A DNA stretch of 64,000 nucleotides from Anaeramoeba flamelloides (lineage: Eukaryota > Metamonada > Anaeramoebidae), in assembly GCA_027625915.1 (NCBI GenBank), contig JANTQA010000008.1, positions 5,263,501 through 5,327,500 on the forward strand. The letters run 5' to 3'. Under the pieces are notes generated by a model, which ran no database searches, was not told the origin of the DNA, and saw only the letters and a list, made by a program, of their open reading frames with translations. Positions within the stretch are counted from its first letter, which is position 1. Each line of letters begins with the position of its first letter. The position numbers were made by a program, and so were the translations under genes. Of this stretch, positions 35,209-46,467 are shown piece after piece.

Positions 35209-36280
35209 TTAGTTAATCTTTTTTGTTCTATTTTTAATTTTATTCTATTGGTTAGTTCAAAAGGTAAGAAATAGAAGATCAAATATAACAAATACAAAGA
35301 AAAAATCAGATTTTAAGAGTTAAAATAGGTGCAAACAAAAAGGATAAAAAAAAATATTTACAGCTCCATTTAATGCTTTTTTTCCATATTTTGTTCCTTG
35401 TTCTTTGGCTTTATTGATACCTTTATCAATTTGAGCTTCTTTGGAGTCTAGGAATGGTCTAATAAAAGTCTGTAAGAAGACAAGAAAATAATAATAAAAG
35501 TCAGATTTTACTTTTTTTTATTTAGAAAAAAAACTCACAAAAGTGTTTAAATACTTACTTTCCATAAAAATTGAGCGCCCTATCATTTTAAAAAGCAATA
35601 TTTGTCATGTAAATGTAAGTGTTGAGTGAAATAGTTTTTTAAAAAAGAAAAGAAATAATAAATGAGATTAAAAACTTTGTGAAGTGTCAAAATAAAAAGA
35701 AAAAAATTAATTACGTTGAACCATGGGTTTTGAAGAAAGATAAAGAAAGCAATTTTTCTGAACAATTTTTAAAGGAAGCACGTTAAAAGAAAAGTATAAA
35801 AATAATTAAGGGAATTTATGAGGGATTGTCAAATTTTGTTTTACAAAAACCAACATAACAAAAAAAAATTAAAGTCATACAATTCATAATAAAAAGGAAA
35901 CCACGAAACAACTTTTTACAAGTTTAAAGAAAAAGAAAAAAGAAGAGAATAATCAAATTATTATTAGTCATGTGTTTGTAAAAGGATCAAAAAAAAAAAT
36001 TAGTTACTGATATCTGCCCAAAATTCAAAAAATGAAAAAAGACCTGCCACTGTCCAGTAAACCAACAATTCTGTGTCGTCGTCTTTTTCTTCAGTTTTGA
36101 TTGCTTTAAAGGATTTCTAGAGTTGAGAAAGAGCCCAAATGTTTTATTTAGCAAAAAGAAGAAAAAAAGATCAATTTTGAAATTATAAAAAAAAAAAAGA
36201 AAGAGTAAGTATACATATGCTGGATATAAAAACGCAACAATCCCTTGAATAATTCCTGTTACTATTTTTGGTAAAACCAT
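35209..36280 (-). CDS. HVA22/REEP (TB2/DP1) ER membrane-shaping protein, seven exons
   Basis: Reconstructed exons: 36280-36215, 36116-36008, 35911-35881, 35757-35715, 35579-35559, 35469-35362, 35244-35209. All introns are GT-AG (89-135 bp) and every phase matches, giving 137 aa. The protein reads MVLPKIVTG..., FLYPAYKSFKAI, TEEKDDTELLVYWTVAGL, FSFFEFWADIIVSWFPFYYE, LKIAFFIFLQNPWFNGAQFL, TFIRPFLDSKEAQIDKG, then a basic tail. This is the order of the TB2/DP1/HVA22 family: YPAY-SFKA, D-LLVYW, E, W-PFYYELK, GA-FLW and IRPF--EAQID. The family curves tubular ER with hydrophobic hairpins. Exons of 21 and 31 nt are unusually small. The last exon (NKIKNRTKKIN, stop) rests only on frame and a CTAAC-type branch site and is least sure. 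The gene lies between inverted transposon copies. Confidence 0.85.
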
Positions 36281-37310
36281 TTTGATAATTGATACAAAGT
36301 TAAAAAGATAAAAATAATAAAAACTTTTTCAATATTTTCATAATGGAAATGTATCTTTTACTTTATTTTGTCAAGACAGAAATTCGTTGACCAAAAGAAA
36401 AAAGCTTTTAAAAGAATCTTATCAAAGATAATCCGATTAAAGAATGATACCACAAATTTCAAGATCCATATCATAGTCCAAAATTAAGTGTTTTAATACT
36501 CTACTTTTTATTTCAAAGTCTCTCTTGTTGATAGAAGTTATAAAATATTAAGTGGATTGGTATTGAAGGGAAATAATATGAGGTCACTAAGGGCCAAACC
36601 AGATTGAAGGGATTAGCTTAACCAGAAGGTTGTCACTAAATATAATATGTTGGAATTGAAAGTTAATTATATCTTTACCCTCTGGTTCAAATAGTTTTAT
36701 TGACTCGAAAATATTTATTAGAAATACGTTGAACAATAAATCAAGAAGTTATTTACAACGAAAAACAATAAAAAATCTGAATTTAACATACTTTTGGATT
36801 TGTTTTTAATTGAGGTTTAGATAAAATACCAGACCTTAAAAAAAACCCAGACATGATTTAAAATTGTGAATATTAGGAAAATTGATGTATAATTTCTTTT
36901 CTTTAAAAACAAAACCTTTTTTTTAAGAATCTAATTTTGAAAATTATAACTCACCCACTGATTAGAATGATTATTAATGAAATTACACTTGTTCGATACA
37001 CACTTCAGTCGAGCAAAAAGCAAGAATAAAAATTATCATTTTCCAAACTCTAGTAAGCCACAATAAAACTCTATTGTTTTTCAAAAAAAGGAGATCTACT
37101 TATGCTATCAAACAACTACTTGAGTATTCTATAGAAAGACCCCACTTTAATGAACTTTAGGTAGGTTTATTACTTGGTTCATGAAGAATTTAGTTCTTTA
37201 TATAAAGGATTTTATTTAAATTATTTGTAATTATATAACAATTTTCCTAATATGCACAATAAAAAATCTTTTATGAGCTTTTTTTCATTACAATACTTTT
37301 ACACATTTAA
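36281..37310. other. Upstream flank of the HVA22 gene
   Basis: About 1 kb of AT-rich DNA between the HVA22 start codon and TTAA element B. I see no gene, repeat or named motif; it presumably holds the HVA22 promoter. Confidence 0.5.
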
Positions 37311-37527
37311 GGGAGTAAATACATCATAAGAAATGATAAAAATTTGAGAGAGGTGAGATAAGAATATTTTATTTTAGTGGCGTGTGATCGTAGATTCTCG
37401 AAAAATTTTTTTAAAAAAATTATTTGTTATTTTTTTTTTTAATAATGTTGAACAATAAAAAAAAAGCGAATATATTGATAACATAGTAAGTTTTTTTTTT
37501 TTTTTTTTTATTAAAATAATCTTAATT

Positions 37528-38039
37528 CCATCAATTTGGACACAGTTTAAACAGTTAGAAGAATAACAATAACATGATTTAAATTCAATTGAGAAGTAAT
37601 TTTAATTTAACAAACTATTTCATTTTTTGTGTTATTTGTTTTATTTTTAATTTCCTTTTTTCCAGTTACCAAATCTGTTTCGTTTGATCTGGAATTTTTT
37701 TTACAATGGTTGATAGAAAGTTTGTGTTGAGTTTCTTAAATTGAAAAATCCACATACAATTGGTGCATGGTATCTTATCATTGGATCTATCAACTATTGT
37801 TGGGGTAATTTTAACAAATCTACCAATATATTTTTTGTTCAAACTCCTTTTCCTTATTTTGGAAACACCAATTTTGATTTTCTGTTTAATATTGTTTTCT
37901 TTTATTTGAATGAAAATGATTAGTTATAAAACCATGAATACTATGCTTCTAAATTTGCTTTTATATTACGTTTGGAAAAATATAATAAATTGGGTTTTTT
38001 TTTTTCTATTTTTGATTTTAGATGTGTCAAAATTTTTGG
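37528..38039. mobile_element. GTGTCCAAA element nested in TTAA element B
   Basis: Left end CCATCAATTTGGACACAG, right end GATGTGTCAAAATTTTTGG. It is close to 9651-10163 in the same orientation and to 34099-34625 in reverse. Confidence 0.7.
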
Positions 38040-38236
38040 AATGGGGTTTTAGTTTTTTTTTGGGAGAAGATAATTTTAGATTATTAGAAGAAAACTTATA
38101 GCTTTTTTGTGATTTAAACTTGGATAAAATATAATCATATTCACTTCTCCAATTCCACCTAATCCAACTATTTAAAATCCTCACAAGTAATGTTTTAACT
38201 TAATTATTATTTTTTTGGAATTCTTCTAAACTCTTT

Positions 38237-38822
38237 TTCAAAAATTGTGACTCACCTGAAAAAATAAATTTAAAAAAAAAAATATATCCTTTTGTATTCA
38301 AGAACAATTAATAACCAAATCTGATTTTTAATTCACTTTTAAGTCATTCTAAATATATAAAAGCCTGATATATTTCGAATTAAAAAAAAAAAATAAAACC
38401 AAAAACTAAAAAAAAGTGAGTCACAATTTTTGAAATCAGCATTAAGGATTTTTTATTTCCGAACTTTCACTGAAAAAAAGTTTAACAATAATATTTTTTA
38501 TGAATAATTAAAACAATTTTCAAAGACGTTACATAGTCGAAATTTTCATAGTGATTATTGGTCTTTTCGAAGATCTAATTTTTTTTAACACCGGATCTTT
38601 TTAAAAAAAAAGTAAAAAAAAAAACAGAAAAAAAAAAAAAAAAAAAAAAAAGAAAAACAAAAGAAAAACAAAAATTTGAAAAAGCAAAACTAAAATTTGC
38701 AAAATTAGAAAAAATGATTCTGATCTAAAAATTTGAAAATATTTATTTGATAAGAATACAAGTAATAAACCTCAAAACGACACCCATTAACATTATAAAG
38801 CGAGTCAAAATTTTTGAAAAAT
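38237..38822. mobile_element. Insertion in TTAA element B (CAAAAATTGTGACTCAC ends)
   Basis: Absent from copy A at the matching point. Left end TTTTTCAAAAATTGTGACTCAC is mirrored internally at 38416-38436 (GTGAGTCACAATTTTTG) and again at the right end (GCGAGTCAAAATTTTTG), so it may be a small MITE within a larger one. Positions 38285-38825 match 52870-53385. Confidence 0.65.
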
Positions 38823-39311
38823 AGTTTAGTTATTTAAGTCCCATTTATGTTTTCTTTTATGATTCTCTCAATTGTAATGTTGTTGTTCATTTTCAACAAA
38901 ATCCATTAATTCCAAATGTCACTGATAAAAAAATATTTCTAATTGTTTATGTTGACATGATTAAAACAATTCAAAAATCATGAAAAAATAAAAAATGAAA
39001 AAATTAAATCCACAATAGAATGTTGAGAGAAGGTTAAAAGATAAGTTATTCAACATTCAAAACACTATTTTAAACAATTCAACTCAGCATTCTATGGTGG
39101 CAATTTCTTTGATACTTTTAAAAAAAAAATTGAAAAATCTAATGAATGAAGTACTTTAAAGAATAACAATCAATGAGTTACAACCAAAGTAGAAAATGTT
39201 ATTTTCTAATCCTCTTCAGAATGGAAAAAAGTGAAAAATTTTCCTTTACCGTGGCTACCCCCTTAAGGTTTACCCTCCCTTAAGAATGAATGAAAAAAAA
39301 TATCTTATTTT

Positions 39312-39803
39312 AGGTGTAAGGCCATATAATGTAATTTCTTGATTGTGTGAGATTAAAGTTTATTTTGACCGTTGTGGAAAAAAAGTGAAACATGGTTTTT
39401 AATTGTAAACATTACTGAAAATGAAAAGTAAGATCAAAAAAAGAATAAATAAATAAATAAAGATAAAATGGAAGTATTCGCCACAATAACAATTTTTTTA
39501 ATACTATATTTTGGTATGGATTTTTCTTTGATTGATCAATTGTTAAAAATTTGTTCAAATAATTGACTATTTTTGTGCTTTCTCCAAAACTACACCAACA
39601 ATTTCAATAACTCAAGTAGATTTAAATTTCATTTGTTGGGATGATTGGAAATAATATAATGGATTATTATTTGAAGTTAATTGGTTTCTTCTCTTTATTG
39701 ATTTTACTTTGCATTTTTCATAATGTTCCCAATTAAAAACTGTTTTTCACTTTTTTTCCTGTTTCACTTTTTTTCCAAAATGGTGAATTATATGGCTTCT
39801 TAA
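39312..39803. mobile_element. TIR element with GTGAAAC / GGAAAAAAAGTG ends
   Basis: Left region GCCATATAATGTAAT...GTGGAAAAAAAGTGAAAC and right region GTTTCACTTTTTTTCC...GAATTATATGGC are inverted copies over about 90 bp, including AATTAAAAACTGTTTTTCAC versus its partner. About 490 bp, no coding frame. It lies 46 bp beyond TTAA element B. Confidence 0.6.
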
Positions 39804-41137
39804 AAAAAAGAAAATTTTCTTTTTGTTTTCCATAATAAGAATTGAAGAGTTTATTACTAATAGGTAAGAAGTATTTAAATTTTTGATTTTTGGTGTTTCA
39901 ATTATAAATTTAATTCCCTTTTAATATTTGATTTTGTCAAATATAAAATAAATGAAAAAAATGTTTATTAAAAGATCGAAAACAAAACAAAGATATGACA
40001 ATTTTTTTGAAAACCTACAAAATTTATGATTTAATAACTTGCCTCCCAAAATATTTGTAGTCTGCACAAAAAACGTGGATTTCATATAAAAGAAAAAAAT
40101 AAATAAATAAATTTCATAATATTAACAGACATCATCATTGATAATTAGGTTTAAGATCAATCTGATTAGAACAAACGAAAAATTTGGCGCCTAACACTAG
40201 GAAATCTTATTTCATTCTCCCAGAACTGTAAACTTAAAGATAAAAACCAAAATAACAATTTTACAAATAAAGATTCAATATTTTACAACAGTAACTTTTT
40301 TTTTGAATTTTTTAATTTCAAGTTTTACCAATAATTGATAATATTTAACCCCAAGAATTATTTATTAAAGTTTCTTTTTAGAAAAATAAACCCTTCCAGT
40401 TAAAGGTACACATTTTTAGTTTGTGGATAATATTCTTTTTTAAGTTTTTGTCTGGATTTTAATTGAAGAAAATTATTTTGGAAATTTCAAAATTGAAATT
40501 ATTTGTTTAACATTTTTTTATTTTTTTCAATTTTTTTCTCTTTAAATTGATATGTAATACATTGGAGAATTATTTTTATATTGTAAGAGAAATATTAGGT
40601 AAGTAAAATACACTATTTACTCATTATAGTTAAAGTGAAAATGTTTTTATAAAAATTGATATTGGTTTTATTGGAATTTTCATCAATCTTCATTTAGAGA
40701 TACAAATGAACATTTTGTGTTTTTCTCAACTTGTCACATAAGAATCATTGGATTTTATTTTTAATAAAATATATTAAATTATTAGTTTTTTGACATAAAA
40801 CAAAGTTCAATTATCTCAACTATATTTTATTTTATTGATTTTTTTTTTTTTTTTTTTTTTATTTTATTTACAAAATAAAATTTGAAAAAAAAACTGTTTG
40901 AAACTCCAAATTAACTTTAAGAAAAGTTACGTGGTATATGTTCTTTTTAAATCCATCCATTTACCCCTAATAAAAAAATTTTATTATAACATCTATATAA
41001 CATTTTTATAACAAAATTTCCTTTTCCGTGATGATTTTTTCAATATTTTTTGAAAAAATATTCATATAACGGTCTTTATTGTTTTGATTTGGAAACAATC
41101 TTCTTGTTATGTTCTGAGTTTGGCCTGGAAGAACGAG

Positions 41138-41231
41138 AAATATGAGATTGTTCGAAGTGACATAAGATGATATTGAGGAGTTCGAAGAACGACGATTAAT
41201 ATCATCTTAGCACTAGAACAATCTCATATTT
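41138..41231. other. Long near-perfect hairpin of unknown nature
   Basis: Outer arms AAATATGAGATTGTTC (41138-41153) and GAACAATCTCATATTT (41216-41231) pair fully. Inner arms AAGATGATATT (41164-41174) and AATATCATCTT (41198-41208) pair fully. The loop is 23 nt. On both sides similar words TTTGGCCTGGAAGAACGAG and GTCTGGAAGGAGAACC lie in direct order. The stretch is less AT-rich than its surroundings. It could be a structured RNA, a small-RNA precursor or a lone MITE; no second copy was seen. Confidence 0.5.
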
Positions 41232-42370
41232 TGAGTCTGGAAGGAGAACCAAAATGAGGAAACATAAAAGGTGACTGTTGAACAAATGAAACAATATGGG
41301 TTGCTATGTATTTTTTCAACTCGAGATCTAACTTGTTGAAACAAAAAAAAGGAAAAATAAAACCAAACAAACAAAAATAATTACAAAAAATAGTTTACTA
41401 TTTTTTACTAATACTTTGAAGTACTTGTTCTTCAAAGGCTCTTTTTACTCTCCAATGAGGTTATTGAAAACATTGAAGTTAAATTTTACATTTTCATCAT
41501 CAGTGACAAAACTTGGTTTAAATTTAATAGAGATAAACTAGATCGTTCATCCATTCAATGAGATCTATCTATCCTTTTATTTTCCGTTTGTCAGCCAATT
41601 CTCGAAAACGATCAAACTTCAAAATCTGCATTCATCTATTGTGTGTTCTTTAAAATTACTGATTTTGAACATTCCTCTAAAATTTCTTGACTTGACATAG
41701 TAAAAAAAAATGTTTTTTTTTTCTTTTTTTTTCTGTAAAGATCATTTATTTTTTCACCTTTCCAAAACCTCTTATTAATGGTTCTCTCTTCTCTCTTTTT
41801 TCGAAGTAAAAAGAGACCAATTTTTTTTTTTTTTTGGTAAATGAGATTGCTTTTTTTTCGAAAAGAGAAAAAACTGTGTTTGTATATGAACATTGTTTTT
41901 AATAACGAAATTGAATTTATTCGATTTCCAAACAGTACTCATAATTTGAGGGACTTTTTTTTTTAGATTTTGTTGGAACCAATAATTTGGTTCAAAGAAC
42001 CACATTATTAGTTCAAAGAGTTTTTAATTGAGACACGCCCTCTTTTGGGATTTATGAGATTAAAAATTGGCAAATAAAATAATTTATTTAAACTCTTCTA
42101 AAATAACTTTTAATTACATTTCTAGAGTCAAGTTTATTGGTAAAATACAAATTATTTTGCTTTGTTAGAATTCAAAAAAAGAAGATCAGAAAATTTTCAA
42201 ACTTTGCCTAATTACTAAAGGATTTCCCTAAATCATTCCACGTAGACTGCAGTGCAATAATAACCTTTTTAGAGAGACAATATCTTTCTTATCTGTAGTT
42301 ATCAAAATTTATTTACTTAAATTTTCCCAATTAAAATGTTTGAGTTTAAAAAAAAATATATAGCGGACTT

Positions 42371-42495
42371 ATAGCATGTTACAAAATTTATAACACATTT
42401 TATAACGAAAATTTATGTTATAAAAGTTTTTATTATAAAATTTTATCACATTTTAAACATTTATAACACCATTACAACATGTTTATAACATGTTA
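42371..42495. repeat. Cluster of TTATAACA-type words in both orientations
   Basis: Words such as TTATAACA, TATAACAC and TGTTATAA recur about ten times, framed by AGCATGTTACAAAATTTATAAC and its partner AACATGTTTATAACATGTTATA. It directly adjoins the element at 42496. Confidence 0.55.
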
Positions 42496-42897
42496 TACAG
42501 CTGTTCCAAGACTACGGTGAAATTTTATCAATATCAAATTTTGATGTTGATATAGATTTTTAAATCGAAGAATATGTGAATAAGAAAGCTTATATTGAAA
42601 ATATTCTTTCATATATGAGTCAATATTCAAGAATTTTTTCTAATGTGATCGAAAAATAAATTCATTTTTTCACTGAGATTTTATGTGGTTTCTTAATGAA
42701 TTTTTGATGTTTAGAGTCATTTTGTGTTCTGAAAATTTATTTTTTGAATATCAGAAAAAATTCTTGAATCTTGACTCATTTAGGAATTTTTTTTTTTCAA
42801 TATGAGCTTTATTATTCTCATATTGAACTTTTTAGAAATTTATATCAACATCAAAATTTGATATTGATAAATTTCACTGTAGTTTTGGGTTGGCCAC
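42496..42897. mobile_element. TIR element (GCTGTTCCAA family), long inverted ends
   Basis: Left end TACAGCTGTTCCAAGACTAC, then GGTGAAATTTTATCAATATC, mirrored at the right by GATATTGATAAATTTCACTG and TAGTTTTGGG. The arms extend about 145 bp with decreasing identity (GAGTCAATATTCAAGAATTT versus its inverse). Related by its outer end to 1924-2453. Confidence 0.7.
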
Positions 42898-43198
42898 TTT
42901 GAGTGATATGGAGTTTATACTTATGATAAAGGAGTTAAAATTTTAAGATTTTGAACAATTTCAACGACGCTAAAAATCAAAACCTTTTAGTGTTAACTTT
43001 ATGATTTGATTTTTTTTTTTTGAAATGGCAAAAAATTTCATGAATTTGTCCCAATAACCCCCATTGATACGAATAATCGAATTTCAAGAATTGAGATATT
43101 TCAGAGTTTTTTGTTTGAGAGTTACTATGAAATGTTCAGGTCAAAGTTTAACAATTAATGATCAAATAAAACATTTTTTCACTTTCTCAACATAAATA

Positions 43199-43726
43199 AT
43201 GTCTGAAGCGGATTATACTGACAATATCGAAAAAATTGAAGACGAATTTGTCGTGACAAAGAAAGGATCTCATATAAAAATCTCTCAAAACTCAAAAAAA
43301 GTTCGAAAAGAAAACTTTTTTGAAAGAGAAAAAGGTTACCGATGCGTCCGAGGGAAGCGTGTAATTTCGGAAAAAAAAATATACCGATGGGAAATTAAAG
43401 TCGAGAATGATAATAATGGTAAGGTTGATGTCTACTTGGGGATCTGTCCAAGGGATGCAATAAAAGAAGAGGCGATCGTTATAGGGTATCTTTACGATGC
43501 AAAGTTTGGTGTCAAAATAAGCACAACACAACGTTCACGTACTAATTATGGTTTAGTTTGTAACAGTGGGGATATTGTTGGCATTCTTGTTAACAAAATT
43601 GATAACACTTTAACTTTTGAAAGGAATGGGAAAAGTATGGGTGTTGCCTTTTCTAATTTACCTTCTGTTGATTTTGTTTTGTTAGTAGAACTGTGGTGCA
43701 ACTCTTCTGATATTACTATTATGTAA
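43199..43726 (+). CDS. SPRY (B30.2-like) domain protein
   Basis: A single exon of 175 aa that is almost entirely a SPRY domain. Visible family motifs are YRWEIKVEN (about 61-69), VYLGICPRDA (78-87), a Gly-Tyr-Leu-Tyr strand (95-98), NYGLVCNSGDIVGILVNKID (about 115-134), LTFERNGKSMGVAFSNLP (137-154) and LLVELWCNSSDITI near the end. SPRY domains are beta-sandwiches that bind partner peptides; with no fused RING, BTB or LisH part the target cannot be guessed. The predicted start (MSEADYTDN) follows an AT-rich leader. No intron is needed. Confidence 0.85.
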   Translation: MSEADYTDNIEKIEDEFVVTKKGSHIKISQNSKKVRKENFFEREKGYRCVRGKRVISEKKIYRWEIKVENDNNGKVDVYLGICPRDAIKEEAIVIGYLYDAKFGVKISTTQRSRTNYGLVCNSGDIVGILVNKIDNTLTFERNGKSMGVAFSNLPSVDFVLLVELWCNSSDITIM

Positions 43727-44098
43727 AAGCAAGGATCAAAACAATTTTAAAAACATGTTTTTTTGAATTGAATCTTTCCTTCTCTTCTTTTTGATTCTTT
43801 TCTATTATTTTCGATTCTTTTTCTTTGTTTTCGTAATACTAACACCAACAGCTCTTCTACAAATTAAAACACTCAATATTTTCTCACTTTTTTTTACTTA
43901 CTGTTATTTGCACATTGCAGTGGAAATAAGTGTCACTTCGTTTTTCTTTATATTTCTTTTACAAAATTGAGTTTTCAAAGAAGTAGAGCTGTAATTTGGG
44001 ATCTCACTTTATTTGTTTGCCTTTTTATGTTGAAACCTCATAATTGTATATTTTGGGTCAAGCTAAGAATCCTAAAGGAAAGTCAGACTATGGATTAT

Positions 44099-44368
44099 TC
44101 ATATTCCAAGGTCAGTGAATACTCTTTTTAAGTGTAGTTTCGACTTCTTCTATCAATAATAATAAATGTTTTTTTTTAATTTTAACTCACTTTATAATGT
44201 TTTGGAAGTTGGTGAGATGATTTTAGCCATTTTTTCTTATCAAAAATTAATTCAAGTTTTTGATCAATAAATCTTTTTTTTTTCATTTTAGACAAAAATC
44301 TAAATAGTGCAATATCTTGGCCTTCCTTTAATTGTGTTTCTTTTAAATCATTTTTATTGATTAAGGTA
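44099..44368 (-). CDS. Possible 3' exons of a spliced gene, unknown function
   Basis: No long ORF shows it. The minus strand is open from 44368 to 44191 and reads NDLKETQLKEGQDIALFRF, LSKMKKKRFIDQKLELIF, DKKKWLKSSHQLPKHYK, up to a GTGAGT donor. A 41-nt intron with acceptor TTGATAG leads in frame to KKSKLHLKRVFTDLGI and TGA (44149-44099). The composition is that of a real charged protein. I recognise no family. The 5' part is not visible; an old repeat begins 30 bp upstream (44395), so the gene may be truncated, or may start at the internal Met in LSKMKKK. The plus strand here also has a shorter coding-like run (KNPKGKSDYGLFIFQ), so strand choice is not certain. Confidence 0.4.
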
Positions 44369-44394
44369 ATTCATTTCACCCCCCCACAGGGAAT

Positions 44395-45610
44395 CAAATA
44401 TGAATGGTCATTAAGGGACGAGTAACTCTTATTTATTTTTACTCCCAAAGGAAAAAAGAGTAATTATTTACACAGCAATACAATTAAACCCAATATTTAA
44501 ACTTCATTTATCAACTTTAGAGAGATGAGTTATCATTTTTAAAATATGTTCATTTTTTCCCAAATAATCAAATTTTCATTCAAAAGATCTGATCCCTTTT
44601 TTTGTTTTGGATTTTTGGATCAAATTAAAACAAGGAAAATTCGCAAAAAATTTTTATTTTGAAGTAAATCTCACTTTTCAGAATTTCTGGGAGTAGGTAT
44701 GAATAACTAACCTTGAAACTTTTACCTTATTGTAAAATATCAATAAAAATAAATTAAATATTGTATCCTCTTTAGATCTAAAAAAATTGATCATTTATTT
44801 TTTTCACAAATATTTATTCAATTTCTTGAAATTTAAAAGAATAAGCAATATTCTTTTTAAAATTCCCAGAGTTTAAACATGGAAATGTTCAGATTAAAAT
44901 CATTTATTTGATAATATATATATATATATATATTCTTAGAATTACAAATGCGAATTCGTTATAATTTGTTTAAAAATCTTTAACAAATTGAGAAAAGTCT
45001 ATTGATACATTTAATCATTGGGTTGTTAATGACTTACTGAAATAATTAAGATTTGGTTATAATTATTGATTATAAATAATCAAATTAAAAAGTATTTTTT
45101 TAGTTTAAAAGTTGAATTTTACAGGTATTAAAAAATGGTTTTTGAGAATTTTTAATTTTATGGTTTGGTCTTTTTTCTTTTGTTTTTTTTTTACTTAAAA
45201 AGATAAAATTGATTTTAGCAGTTCTTTAACTCAAAAAGATGATATTTGGTAAAAGTTTTAATTAATTATTGTAATTTTTTTGAAATCAATTAGATTTTTT
45301 ATAATATGTAATTTTTGAACTTTGTATTTATTTTTTTATAAAGTTTATCTTGGTATACTTCCTTTACCAGTAATAAGATTTCTTTCTTTGTTTAAAGAAA
45401 ATAATTTTTTTTAAATAATTCAGAAATATATTGTAATTTGAACCTTCTAAAAATTCGAAAATTTGGATCAAACTTTTATAAACAATAATTCATTTCTGAA
45501 AATTGCATTAGAAATAACTTTACTTTTGTATTAATCAGATTTTTACTTTCTTTTTCAATTTCAAGATACAGTAAAAGTTTTTTGAATTTACTATTAAATT
45601 TCTGAGAATA
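44395..45610 (+). repeat. Large dispersed repeat, copy 2
   Basis: Aligns with 14103-16470 and 60960-62230 (CAACTTTAGAGAGATGAG, AAAAGATCTGATCC, AAATAATCAAATTAAAAAGTA, AAGATTTCTTTCTTTG, TTTTTACTTTCTTTTTCAAT). No coding frame is conserved. It contains a short TA tract near 44918-44935. Confidence 0.6.
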
Positions 45611-46467
45611 TTTTTTTTTATCTTTACTCTTCCCTTAAAGAAATGAAAAACACAAATTGTTTGAAATGATGTAATTTTTAAATATCAAATACGAGTGATA
45701 ATTTCTTTTTAATTTATAAATTGTTGGTTATTAATCGAGGTTTTGATGATAATATATATAATCACGATATTAACTTTTACATCGTGATAATATTAAAAAA
45801 ATCACAATAAGTCCCACTTTATCATGAAAAATGATAAAATCGCGATATTCCACATTATTACAACAAAATATAAAATTATTTTTTTGAAATTACCTGACTA
45901 AAAATCTAATGACTTTTACAGAGCACTGAGACTTTTACAAGCCCTCACAAATATAAAAATGTTAGAAAGTGTATTTTTAAGAGTTGTAAATTATCTTCAA
46001 GAGTTTGAATCTTTTTGAAAGACATAAAAAATTTATAAATTGAATGATTTTGTTTGTAATGTGAAAAAAAAAATGTTTTTTTCATTTATTTTTACAATAA
46101 AAGATACAAAGGATGGTTATGATCAAATAAATAATTACCCATTTCAACAATGTATGAGAAAAGAAAAAAGATTGGTTTTTTTTTAAATGGAGTTATTACC
46201 TTCACAAGTAGAATAACCAACAAGAAGAAAGAGTAATTTTCCTTCTTATTTGGTGATCGATTAATGAAAAAAAAAAGAAGCTCTAGTTGTGTTTTCTGTC
46301 CAATACAAAGATACTCAAAAAAGAATAACAACAATTAGAAAACAAATTTCCAAAAAAACATAATAATTGGTGATAATGTAGCTAGGATTGTTGTGAAAGT
46401 TTTTGAATTGTTATCCAACCCCTTTAAAACATCCCCCATTCAGCTTTTGTCCAATATTGAAAAGTTA

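Larger units (their letters stand above)
37311..39262. mobile_element. TTAA-flanked non-autonomous transposon, copy B (inverted)
   Basis: 1952 bp, TTAA at 37307-37310 and 39263-39266. Left end GGGAGTAAATACATC and right end CCGTGGCTACCCCC. It matches copy A in reverse along its length, including the subterminal palindrome (39005-39094) and nested element (37528-38039). It is longer by a 590-bp insertion (38237-38822). The open frames at 37741-38184 lie in repeat DNA and are not genes. Confidence 0.8.
39804..43198. other. Intergenic; hairpins and repeats
   Basis: Contains a stable hairpin (41138-41231), a TTATAACA cluster (42371-42495) and a TIR element (42496-42897). On the minus strand, 41400-41710 shows several coding-like runs in different frames (around MSSQEILEECSKS, DRFRELADKRKIKG, KPSFVTDDENVKFNFN). 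I could not link them by splicing, so they may be gene debris. The open frames at 41636-42005 are otherwise poly-K noise. Confidence 0.45.

Noticed and set aside
37741-38184. Three overlapping open frames of 60-72 aa
   Set aside because: They lie in repeat DNA shared, in broken form, with other transposon copies; no domain.
33468-39266. One giant 5.8-kb TTAA transposon carrying the HVA22 gene as cargo
   Set aside because: Each inner end also has its own TTAA and matching ends, so two separate copies explain the pattern better; the composite idea is kept only as a finding.
41400-41710. Possible minus-strand gene with several protein-like runs
   Set aside because: No consistent set of introns joins them, and the plus strand has an equally open run; recorded as debris at most.
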